From Microcaldota archaeon (GTDB lineage: Archaea; Micrarchaeota; Micrarchaeia; Micrarchaeales; Micrarchaeaceae): a stretch of 11,926 nt of DNA. Of this stretch, positions 6,188 to 11,926 are shown one piece after another. The position numbers and the translations under genes were made by a program. The notes under the pieces were generated by a model that was not told the DNA's origin, searched no databases, and saw only the letters and a program-made list of their open reading frames with translations. The DNA is taken from positions 1-11,926 of the forward strand of contig JAJYVI010000027.1 of assembly GCA_021792115.1 (NCBI GenBank), written 5' to 3'. The first letter of the stretch is position 1; the number at the start of each line of letters is the position of its first letter.

Positions 6188-7501
6188 CTATGGCGTGACC
6201 CTATTTATCATCCTTGGGAAAGGTATCGCATCCCTTATGTGGTCAAGATGCAGCATCCATTTTATTATGCGTTCTATGCCCATTCCAAATCCAGAATGAG
6301 GGACAGATCCGTAGCGCCTAAGATCTATATACCAAGAATATTTGCTAGTATTAAGGCCTTTTTCATTCATCCTTGCGATAAGCTCATTCGCATCCCATAT
6401 TCTCTCGCTTCCGCCTATTATCTCGCCGTTGCCTGCAGGCGCCTGGAGGTCTGAGCACAGCACTGTGCGAGGATCATCTGGATTGACTGGCATATAGAAT
6501 GCTTTTATTTCTTTTGGCCAGTTGTATATAAACATCGGCTTTTTTTCATCCTCTGTTAAAAGCCTTTCATCCTCAACTCCAAAATCATCCCCCCATTCCT
6601 TCTTTGCGCCTTTTGCATTTAAAATTTCCAGGGCCTTTTCGTAGCTGACTCTTTTAAAAGGAGGCTTTATATTAAGAAGTTCGTTTCTGTCAATATTGAA
6701 AAAGTCTATGATATCACTGTCTGAAGAGAGCTTGTTTGCGATATAAGATACAAGGTCCTCTTGAAGAGCCATATTCTGTTCATTGTTGAAGTATGCAATC
6801 TCAGGCTCAAGGTGCCAGTATTCTGCAAGATGCTTGATAGTGCGGGATTTTTCTGCCCTGTATGATGGCGCGAAGGAATAAACCCTCTCAAGCGCGAAGA
6901 TCATTGCTTCTGCATAAAGCTGAGACGACTCTGTAAGATATGCTTTCTGTCCAAAATAATCTACTTCAAATAGATTCGCACCTGTCTCACCGCCTGCCTG
7001 CGTAATCAATGGAGGAGTTATTTCAAAAAAACCTTTAGAATCTAAAAAGTCCCTTGCATGCTTAAAAATCAATGAACGCGCCTTCATTATATTTATCATC
7101 TTAAGGCTCCTGAGCCAGAGATGCCTTACATCGAGAAGAAATTCTGGGCTTTGGTATTCAGTTATCGGGAACTGCTGCTCATTGTTTGATATTATTCTAA
7201 AATCAGAAACAGTAAGCTCGTAGCCTGTTTGTGATCGTTCATCCTTCTTTATAACGCCTGAAACAACCGCGCTTGATTCTATATAAGCTTCATCAAGTTC
7301 AGCCCATCTTGATTCAGGCAGCGCTGACTTATCTGCAACGCACTGTATTATGCCTGTCACATCCCTCATTATTATAAATATCCTCTTGGCACTGCCGCGC
7401 TTTCTGTGAATCCAGCCCCTGATAGTAACTGCAGAGCCTATATGCTGCATTGCTTCTTTAATTGGGATTATGCCTGATATATCGCTAAAAATATCTCCCA
7501 T
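6188..7501 (-). CDS. asnS: Asparaginyl-tRNA synthetase
   Basis: 437 aa, complete class IIb synthetase. Residues about 22-105 form the OB-fold anticodon-binding domain (VTIRGWIHRKR, IIMRDVTGIIQCV). Motif 1 is around 145-165 (FLDSKGFFEITPPLIT), followed by GGETGANLFEVDYFG, then motif 2 at about 209-236 (FAPSYRAEKSRT, KHLAEYWHLEPE), whose AEKSRT and EPE are asparaginyl- rather than aspartyl-type. Motif 3 is GFGMGIERI (404-412). The enzyme charges tRNA-Asn in the cytoplasm, so direct asparaginylation rather than amidation is expected. Start: AAGGA lies 9 nt upstream of the ATG at 7501. It is the first gene of a pair with the dolichol-kinase-like gene; a 16-bp near-perfect direct repeat lies in its leader region. 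Confidence 0.95.
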   Translation of the reverse strand: MGDIFSDISGIIPIKEAMQHIGSAVTIRGWIHRKRGSAKRIFIIMRDVTGIIQCVADKSALPESRWAELDEAYIESSAVVSGVIKKDERSQTGYELTVSDFRIISNNEQQFPITEYQSPEFLLDVRHLWLRSLKMINIMKARSLIFKHARDFLDSKGFFEITPPLITQAGGETGANLFEVDYFGQKAYLTESSQLYAEAMIFALERVYSFAPSYRAEKSRTIKHLAEYWHLEPEIAYFNNEQNMALQEDLVSYIANKLSSDSDIIDFFNIDRNELLNIKPPFKRVSYEKALEILNAKGAKKEWGDDFGVEDERLLTEDEKKPMFIYNWPKEIKAFYMPVNPDDPRTVLCSDLQAPAGNGEIIGGSERIWDANELIARMNEKGLNTSKYSWYIDLRRYGSVPHSGFGMGIERIIKWMLHLDHIRDAIPFPRMINRVTP

Positions 7502-7835
7502 TTAATCTTTTCCTTATTTATCATTTATTTTTATTTTAATCAATATTAATTTTTTTTAATCAACATTAAAATTTAATATCAAAATACTTAAATATAGACT
7601 AATTAAATATAAGTAGCAGGGGCAATTGGTTAATACTTGCTCTATATAGGTACAGATAGTAGTCTCATTTAAGGCCAGAAAAAATAGAAATGTAGCCATT
7701 TGATAGATCAGCAATAGAAAGAGTTTAACAAAAATATATAAATATTTTCAGCTCATACCTTATTATATTAATTCATTTCATAGTTAAGTATACTGAACCA
7801 AGGTTATTTACTATTTTTATAGTTTTAGTGATTTT
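7502..7835. promoter_or_regulatory. 334-nt divergent intergenic region, asnS (-) and L18Ae operon (+)
   Basis: No protein gene is visible. TATA-like boxes: AAAATATATAAATATTTT at 7731-7748 (plus strand, about 90 nt before the L18Ae ATG); TTAAATATAG near 7588-7597, readable either way and able to serve asnS; and ATTAAATATAAG at 7602-7613, with nothing coding downstream for over 200 nt. The stretch 7616-7730 is less AT-rich than its flanks and could hold a small RNA, but no known RNA fold was recognised. A direct repeat occupies 7534-7569. Confidence 0.4.
7534..7569. repeat. Two 16-bp direct repeats, 20-bp period
   Basis: TTTTAATCAATATTAA (7534-7549) and TTTTAATCAACATTAA (7554-7569) differ at one base and are 20 bp apart, about two helical turns. 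They lie upstream of asnS, between a possible TATA element and its start. They could be a regulator binding site, or chance in AT-rich DNA. Confidence 0.4.
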
Positions 7836-8006
7836 ATGAAGTTTTTAGTTAGCGGTACAATAAAAAAGAACTCTGCATTTAAGATAGAAGTAGAGGCAGA
7901 CAGCAAATCCTATGCAAAGGAAATAGCATATGTAAAGCTGGGAAGCAAGCAAAAAATAAGAAAGCACAGCATAATTATAAGTGAGATAAAGGAGATGAGC
8001 AAATGA
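7836..8006 (+). CDS. Large-subunit ribosomal protein L18Ae (LX)
   Basis: A 56-aa protein, the usual size for archaeal LX. The sequence begins MKFLVSGTIKK and continues with FKIEVEADSKSYAKEIAYVKLGSKQKIRKHSIIISEIKE: a beta strand, the alternating acidic strand EVEAD, a helix, then the LGSK motif and basic strand typical of this family (compare VEAE..A.E..Y..LGSKH..KR..I.I..I.EI). It binds the 50S subunit. The TGA overlaps the next start as ATGA (8003-8006), so it is translationally coupled to prefoldin alpha, and L18Ae, prefoldin alpha and FtsY in this order are common in archaea. The family assignment rests on this context plus the motif. It is easy to miss because of its length. No strong ribosome binding site is visible before the ATG. 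Confidence 0.88.
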   Translation: MKFLVSGTIKKNSAFKIEVEADSKSYAKEIAYVKLGSKQKIRKHSIIISEIKEMSK

Positions 8007-8500
8007 GTGCACAAGAAAGCAGCGGCCAGGACATGGATGTAAATGCACTAATTGAAAAAAGTAATTCTGCTGAGCAGTTGGAATATCTTTACAGTATATA
8101 TGAAACGCAGTACAATAATACAACACAAAATATAAACAACCATGCAAAGATACTTAATGAGCTCATTAACTCCTCGCTTGTGCTTGGTAAAGAAGAAGAT
8201 CTCAAAAATAAGGGATTGGTATTAAACCTTGGAAACAGTATATATGCAAATGCGAAAATAGAAAACACAGGCACTGTGCTTGTGAATATAGGACTCAACT
8301 ATATTGCTGAAAAGAATATAGATGATGCGAAGAAATTTATAGACAAAAAAATAAAAGACTATGAGAAAGAGATTGAGTTCTTGAACAAAGGCAGAAGTGA
8401 AATGAGAGATATACTTTTTAAAATAACTTATAAGCTATCAGAAATCAATGCACGCCATGGGCATAATGGACATAATGATCATACAATGCATAGCAAATAA
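8003..8500 (+). CDS. pfdA: Prefoldin alpha subunit
   Basis: 165 aa. Two coiled-coil helices (about 13-60 and 103-150) flank a pair of beta hairpins in the middle (GLVLNLGNSIYANAKI and GTVLVNIGLNYIAEKN, about 71-105). This is the alpha-class prefoldin layout, with four central strands between the helices and the length of archaeal members. Prefoldin alpha2-beta4 hexamers capture unfolded nascent chains and pass them to the thermosome. The beta subunit gene is not in this window. Start: GGAG at 7991-7994 is 8 nt upstream, inside the end of L18Ae, and the start overlaps its stop by ATGA. Oddity: the C-terminal tail (152-163) is His-rich, with five His in twelve residues (HGHNGHNDHTMH), possibly metal-binding. 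Confidence 0.93.
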   Translation: MSAQESSGQDMDVNALIEKSNSAEQLEYLYSIYETQYNNTTQNINNHAKILNELINSSLVLGKEEDLKNKGLVLNLGNSIYANAKIENTGTVLVNIGLNYIAEKNIDDAKKFIDKKIKDYEKEIEFLNKGRSEMRDILFKITYKLSEINARHGHNGHNDHTMHSK

Positions 8501-8606
8501 TTCCTCTGATTTGCAAAGAGCAGCAGTATCTTATTTTAATTATTTTAAATATAGTTTAATACGCTAATATACGCTAATACATACTACATGCAATATAGCT
8601 GATGAT
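8501..8606 (+). promoter_or_regulatory. Region between prefoldin and FtsY with TATA-like box and tandem repeat
   Basis: 106 nt. TTTAAATATAG at 8544-8554 is TATA-like and could give ftsY its own promoter. ACGCTAATAT and ACGCTAATAC stand in tandem at 8561-8580. TGATGAT touches the FtsY ATG and may serve as a weak ribosome binding site. The gap is large enough that FtsY may be transcribed both alone and by read-through. Confidence 0.35.
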
Positions 8607-9938
8607 ATGTTTGAAGGGCTTAAAAATAAAATTTCAGGAGTAATACGAGGGTTTATCAAAAAAGAAGAAGCTGAAATAGAGGAAAAAAAAGAAGATGAGA
8701 TAAAGGAGAGTGAGGAATCTGAAAATAAAGAGATAGTAGAAGAATCAAAAAATGAGATAGAGGAAAAGAAAGAAGAGCCAAATAAGACAGAAAAAGAGGA
8801 ACCCCAAGATACTGATAATTTACTTAAGTCAGATAATAAATCTGCTACAAACAATGAAGCGCAAACCGCAGAAACAGAATCTGGAACAATAGAAAATAAA
8901 AAACATGAACAAAAAAAAGAAGCAGTCAAAGAAATATATAATACAGCAGATAAAGAAAAAGAAATCAATGCTCATAAAAACAATGAAGAAAATAAGGAAG
9001 TTAAAGGTAGAAATCAGCAGAATTACAATATCAACCTTTCAATAAAAACAAAAATAAAAAAAGTATTTTTAAGCAAGGTAAAACTTAATGATTCTGATAT
9101 AAATCAGTTTTTAGACGAGCTGAAGATGTCATTGCTGCAGTCAGATGTATCATACAACACAATGGAAAGCTTTACAGCAGATCTTGACAAGAAATTGAGA
9201 AGCAAAGAATTTGAATCAAAAGAAATAAGCAGGCAGATAATAGAGCAGGTAAGGCTGGCACTAAATGATGTCCTTAATAAAAATATGGGCAGCTACATAG
9301 ATCTGTTTGAAACAATAAGCAGCAGAGTAGCAAAAAATGATGTGCCTATTAAAATCCTATTTATAGGGCCTAACGGGACAGGAAAGACAACTACAATTGC
9401 AAAGATAGCAAATGGCCTGAAGAATCGCAATATAACATCAATCTTGTCTGCAAGCGACACATTCAGGGCCGCTGCAATAGAGCAGACAGAATACCATGCA
9501 AATAAGGTAGGGGTACCGGTGATAAAAAGCAGGTATGGCGCAGATCCGGCAAGCGTTGCATTTGATGCCATTAACTATGCAAATGCACATAATATAAAGG
9601 TCGTATTAATTGACAGCGCTGGTAGGCAAGAGACAAACAAGAATCTCATAAATGAGATTTCAAAGATGGCGCGCGTGACAAAGCCTGACATTACTTTATT
9701 TGTTGGGGAGAGCATATCAGGCCATGTAATTTCAGAGCAGATAAACGAATTCTCAAAATTCATAAAAATAGACGGAATAATACTCACTAAACTCGACTGT
9801 GATGCAAAGGGAGGAAATGCAATCTCGATTGCATACGACACAGATGCACCCATACTATTTATGGGAACTGGAGAATCTTATGATGCGCTGATGAACTTCA
9901 GTCCAAAGTTTATTATCGATTCAATACTTCCTCTATAA
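8607..9938 (+). CDS. ftsY: Signal recognition particle receptor FtsY
   Basis: 443 aa. Residues 1-18 form a short amphipathic stretch (MFEGLKNKISGVIRGFIKK). Residues 19-140 are a low-complexity Lys/Glu/Asn-rich linker. The four-helix N domain runs at about 145-245, and the GTPase G domain follows: G1 GPNGTGKTT (254-262), G2 DTFRAAA (284-290), G3 DSAGR (336-340; Thr of the usual DTAGR replaced by Ser), G4 TKLD (394-397), then KGGNA (401-405) and GTGE near 420-423. This is the FtsY type (GPNGTGKTT, IISAS/DTFRAAA) rather than Ffh, and there is no M domain. It docks ribosome-SRP complexes at the membrane through twinned GTPases with Ffh/SRP54. It follows prefoldin alpha in the usual archaeal order. 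Confidence 0.96.
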   Translation: MFEGLKNKISGVIRGFIKKEEAEIEEKKEDEIKESEESENKEIVEESKNEIEEKKEEPNKTEKEEPQDTDNLLKSDNKSATNNEAQTAETESGTIENKKHEQKKEAVKEIYNTADKEKEINAHKNNEENKEVKGRNQQNYNINLSIKTKIKKVFLSKVKLNDSDINQFLDELKMSLLQSDVSYNTMESFTADLDKKLRSKEFESKEISRQIIEQVRLALNDVLNKNMGSYIDLFETISSRVAKNDVPIKILFIGPNGTGKTTTIAKIANGLKNRNITSILSASDTFRAAAIEQTEYHANKVGVPVIKSRYGADPASVAFDAINYANAHNIKVVLIDSAGRQETNKNLINEISKMARVTKPDITLFVGESISGHVISEQINEFSKFIKIDGIILTKLDCDAKGGNAISIAYDTDAPILFMGTGESYDALMNFSPKFIIDSILPL

Positions 9939-10086
9939 CATCATTAAGCCAGTAAACAGTGCGACTTCCAGAGCCGCTATGATTTCCTACTCCTTTTTAA
10001 TGAATTATTTATAGAATAAGAATCTGTTTTAGCAAAAATGCAATTGCTGGGGTTATATATAAGTCAATGAAATGTTACCCTATTTT

Positions 10087-10114
10087 TGTCGTCGAAGCCT
10101 AAATCTGTCGTCGA
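10087..10114. repeat. 9-bp direct repeat TGTCGTCGA, 19-bp period
   Basis: Two identical TGTCGTCGA copies (10087-10095, 10106-10114), GC-richer than the surrounding DNA. They lie between the FtsY gene and the accessory block, downstream of a TATA-like sequence. They could be a regulator binding site or part of a small RNA; there is no proof of either. Confidence 0.45.
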
Positions 10115-10188
10115 TAAATTCCGTGTTTCTTAGAGGTAGAATTCTAACATAGTTTTAGCATGGAGAAGTGCTGGAAAAGAAGCTAAAG

Positions 10189-10207
10189 AAAAGGAATGCA
10201 CTCCTTC
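10189..10207 (-). terminator. Possible terminator hairpin of nuclease operon
   Basis: Immediately after the minus-strand stop at 10208, AAGGA/TCCTT arms (5 bp, six-base loop) are followed by a T-rich tract (TTTTCTTTAGCTTCTTTTCC on the minus strand). This is consistent with the 3' end of the accessory operon. The stem is weak. Confidence 0.3.
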
Positions 10208-11029
10208 TTATTTAGGTAACAAACCAGTGTCTTGTTGTGCTTGATTCATGATTTTCTTATCCACGTTTTTAACTGTTGTCCATCCTATCAAACTCCCATA
10301 GTGATGTCTAAATGCCGAACTCACATTACCAGAGATACTATATTCTACTTCTCCTGTTTCTTTCTCTTTCTTGAAAGAGAAGAAGTATGCTCTGTATAAG
10401 TTGGTTATTGTTTTTTCTAAACTTGGTATTCTATCTTTAGATATTCCAAATTCTTCTAGTATTTTAGAAGCGTCTATCTTTGCATTATCTCCTGCATTTT
10501 TTATAGCATACTCTACATTTTTTACATCACCTATGGGCATTATTTCTCCAAATAATTTAGCAGTATCATTATCGACATTATCAAAATCAACCAATGGCTT
10601 ATTCTTTTGTCTTTTAATTGAGCTATTAAGTACAATAACACCGTTCGCCTTAGTTTTATACTCGTTTATATATCTATCAAATTTTATATCTGCAATTGGT
10701 CTTTTTTTCTTATCATCGCATATAATTACAATTAACTCGCTGTATTGTTTGGAGTAATCGAATAATTGCATCGATAAACCTCGTAGTTGTTGCAAGTTAT
10801 CACTAAGTTTGACTTCTATAGCTATATTATGATTTATGATTATATCTGCACCTTTACCTCTGTTTAGCACTATTTGCTCTTTTGGAAAACTACCTCTTAG
10901 AAATTGAACTAGCTGTCTTTGTAAGTCTTCTTCATCACGAATAGGTTCTTCCGCAACAAATCCATCCTGAATAATAGAGATTGTGATCTGAGAAACATTG
11001 ATGTTCGTTTGCAGATTAGATTCTGACAT
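10208..11029 (-). CDS. Putative PD-(D/E)XK nuclease-fold protein
   Basis: 273 aa, family not recognised by name. Residues about 32-106 have the layout of restriction-endonuclease-like nucleases: acidic helix EEDLQRQLVQFL, strand QIVLNRGKG, then Asp62 in GADIIINHN, then Glu72-Val-Lys74 in IAIEVKLS (the D...ExK triad), followed by Gln-rich helix NLQQLRGLSMQLFDY and strand ELIVIICDD. The motif order and the following helix-strand are as in Mrr-like and related nucleases, so metal-dependent DNA cutting is plausible. The C-terminal half (about 150-273) is a separate region with no recognised motif. It may bind a partner or nucleic acid. No methylase is visible beside it. It follows the 43-codon gene by 8 nt, with GATGAT before the ATG, and is probably the last gene of an operon. 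A role in defence is only a guess. Confidence 0.75.
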   Translation of the reverse strand: MSESNLQTNINVSQITISIIQDGFVAEEPIRDEEDLQRQLVQFLRGSFPKEQIVLNRGKGADIIINHNIAIEVKLSDNLQQLRGLSMQLFDYSKQYSELIVIICDDKKKRPIADIKFDRYINEYKTKANGVIVLNSSIKRQKNKPLVDFDNVDNDTAKLFGEIMPIGDVKNVEYAIKNAGDNAKIDASKILEEFGISKDRIPSLEKTITNLYRAYFFSFKKEKETGEVEYSISGNVSSAFRHHYGSLIGWTTVKNVDKKIMNQAQQDTGLLPK

Positions 11030-11037
11030 ATTATCAT

Positions 11038-11169
11038 CTACTTTAGGCTCTCTTCAATTACCTTCATTTCCTTTTTATCATACTCTTTAAAAAAATCAGC
11101 CATAACCTTATCTACATTTTCCTCTACTTTCTTATTTAGTTCTTTTATCATTTCGTCTGTTAGTTTCAT
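11038..11169 (-). CDS. Small charged protein, 43 aa, unknown
   Basis: ATG at 11169, TAG at 11038-11040. The product is mainly helical and highly charged: starting MKLTDEMIKELNKKVEENVDK, with further Lys/Glu up to EESLK. It could form a short amphipathic helix or coiled coil. The gene starts 1 nt after the stop of the small membrane protein gene and ends 8 nt before the nuclease start, so it sits tightly inside the same transcript. Its position is the main support. It could be an antitoxin-like or adaptor peptide, but no family is recognised, and chance reading cannot be excluded given its length. Confidence 0.5.
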   Translation of the reverse strand: MKLTDEMIKELNKKVEENVDKVMADFFKEYDKKEMKVIEESLK

Positions 11170-11170
11170 T

Positions 11171-11374
11171 TTATTTCTTTATTATTTTTTTAATTATCAT
11201 CATTTCATTTATTTTAGCAAAAATAAAAAACATAATTATAAATAATGTCATACTTAAATATGCTGCAATTGTTGTATTAACTATTATGCCATATATTACA
11301 TAAACAAAAAGAATTGCAATTAAAGTAAAAGCAATTGACATAACAGCAAAAATAAAATTTTTAAATAAATTCAT
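11171..11374 (-). CDS. Small two-helix membrane protein, 67 aa, unknown
   Basis: 67 aa. Helix 1 is about 7-31 (FIFAVMSIAFTLIAILFVY and on) and helix 2 about 34-53 (TTIAAYLSMTLFIIMFFIFA), separated by a very short turn (IVN), so a hairpin. The basic tail (KINEMMIIKKIIKK) would be cytoplasmic. GAGAT 4 nt before the ATG is a plausible ribosome binding site, and a TATA box stands about 50 nt upstream. It is the first gene of the run that ends in the nuclease. Small membrane hairpins of this kind occur in toxin and defence modules, but that is only an analogy. Confidence 0.55.
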   Translation of the reverse strand: MNLFKNFIFAVMSIAFTLIAILFVYVIYGIIVNTTIAAYLSMTLFIIMFFIFAKINEMMIIKKIIKK

Positions 11375-11416
11375 AAAATCTCTCTATTAATTACCTATTA
11401 ATTATTAAAAAATAAA

Positions 11417-11428
11417 AGTATTTAAATG
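11417..11428 (-). promoter_or_regulatory. TATA-box promoter of the accessory operon
   Basis: On the minus strand the stretch reads ACCATTTAAATAC, a good archaeal TATA box. A start site about 25 nt downstream would be near 11396, with a leader of about 22 nt carrying GAGAT before the ATG at 11374. It would serve the small membrane protein, the 43-aa gene and the nuclease. Confidence 0.5.
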
Positions 11429-11513
11429 GTGTATTTATTACCTCTTTTTTTTAAGATTTTTAAAAGTATTAATTCTTATAACAGCAACTACAATATTTTT
11501 ATTATCTGTATTT

Positions 11514-11926
11514 TTATATTTTTAAGTTCATTATATACTTCTTTACCGTTTTCCTCTTTAATACTATCTCCTTTCTTTCTTTTATCTTTTTCTTCAACCT
11601 GAACAACTGTCTTTTCGATAATCCAATGCGTTTAGCGTCTTTCGTTGTCATATTCTTGATAATATCTATTATCTTCTGCTCTGTTTTGCTATCGTATATA
11701 ATGTAGTCTTCATTTGAAACACCGATAACTTCACTTTCTTCGAGGTTGTTCAACTCTTTTCCAATGTGTTCAATGTCGCTGATAACGATTTGTTTCCTTT
11801 TTAGCTCTCCTATATCTCCATCGTACTTACCATCATTATGATCCATGTAGATAAAGAGGAATTCTGAAAACGGTTTCCAATAAAACTGTGTTTTGTCATT
11901 ATACTCTTTGCCAGTTTTGTAATCAG
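11514..11926 (-). CDS. C-terminal part of helix-turn-helix protein (5' end outside window)
   Basis: The frame is open without a stop from the right window edge to TAA at 11514, giving at least 136 aa. An internal ATG at 11846 gives 110 aa, but the 26 codons before it (with QFYWKPFSEFLFIYM) read like protein, so the true start probably lies beyond the edge. The C-terminal part (about residues 55-90 from that Met: TEQKIIDIIKNMTTKDAKRIGLSKRQLFRLKKKI) has the shape of a helix-turn-helix: a helix, a turn with KDAKRIGLS, a recognition-like basic helix, then a Lys-rich tail ending NLKI. This suggests DNA binding. The family is not recognised. It precedes the small membrane protein gene by 139 nt, with a promoter between them, so it is probably transcribed separately. 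Confidence 0.65.
   Translation of the reverse strand, partial: DYKTGKEYNDKTQFYWKPFSEFLFIYMDHNDGKYDGDIGELKRKQIVISDIEHIGKELNNLEESEVIGVSNEDYIIYDSKTEQKIIDIIKNMTTKDAKRIGLSKRQLFRLKKKIKERKEIVLKRKTVKKYIMNLKI

Larger units (their letters stand above)
9939..10207. other. Non-coding boundary region between core genes and accessory block
   Basis: No gene on either strand. Contents: a short CTTTTTAAT T-tract near 9992-9999, which may terminate FtsY; a TATA-like GTTATATATAAG near 10052-10063 (plus strand) with only tiny open frames after it; and a perfect 9-bp direct repeat TGTCGTCGA at 10087-10095 and 10106-10114. Near the minus-strand nuclease stop, TTTAGC/GCTAAA (10154-10159 and 10181-10186) and AAGGA/TCCTT (10191-10195 and 10202-10206) can pair, and T-rich sequence follows on the minus strand. 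Confidence 0.45.

Noticed and set aside
7845..8147. 100-codon minus-strand frame
   Set aside because: Antisense to L18Ae and prefoldin alpha; Cys/Tyr/Phe-rich composition is typical of a shadow.
8564..8968. 134-codon minus-strand frame
   Set aside because: Antisense of the Lys/Glu-rich FtsY linker, giving an artificial Ser/Phe-rich protein.
1..11926. CRISPR array or insertion sequence
   Set aside because: No regular spaced repeats of 20-40 bases and no transposase with terminal inverted repeats were seen.

Overview
The window is AT-rich archaeal chromosomal DNA. Archaeal markers are an Sm-like (LSm) protein, ribosomal protein L18Ae/LX followed by prefoldin alpha and FtsY (a common archaeal gene order), an archaeal-type A24 prepilin peptidase, an MthK-like K+ channel, and a tRNA-Ala with a bulge-helix-bulge intron in its T-loop. 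Short intergenic gaps, small core proteins, AT-richness and a non-canonical tRNA intron suggest a small-genome DPANN-like lineage (Micrarchaeota/Parvarchaeota-like). That placement is inference; no 16S rRNA gene is present.

Layout. Positions 1-2814 (minus strand) hold a K+ channel gene, then a prepilin/preflagellin peptidase gene 8 nt downstream, then, from its own promoter, a large membrane-anchored glycoprotein-like protein with a DUF4382-like domain that runs off the left edge. Positions 3107-3811 (plus) encode a stand-alone GGDEF protein, probably a diguanylate cyclase, which is rare in archaea. Positions 3840-4194 (minus) hold LSm followed by the intron-containing tRNA-Ala(GGC). Positions 4291-4962 (plus) encode an unrecognised six-helix membrane protein. 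A compact hairpin-rich convergent junction (4963-5150) separates it from a minus-strand pair, asparaginyl-tRNA synthetase and a dolichol/phytol-kinase-family membrane enzyme. Positions 7836-9938 (plus) form the L18Ae-prefoldin alpha-FtsY cluster; the 56-codon L18Ae gene overlaps prefoldin by ATGA.

From about 9940 to the right edge the character changes. There is a 269-nt non-coding stretch with a 9-bp direct repeat and a promoter-like box, then a minus-strand accessory block: the open 3' end of a helix-turn-helix protein gene, a 67-aa two-helix membrane protein, a 43-aa charged peptide and a PD-(D/E)XK nuclease-fold protein. The last three are packed 1 and 8 nt apart with a promoter upstream, so they look like one operon. 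They resemble nothing I can name and are the best candidate here for an undescribed system, possibly defence or mobile-element related.

How the genes relate: the core genes serve translation (AsnRS, L18Ae, tRNA-Ala), RNA metabolism (LSm), nascent-protein folding and targeting (prefoldin, FtsY) and the cell envelope (prepilin peptidase, K+ channel, lipid-carrier kinase, surface protein).
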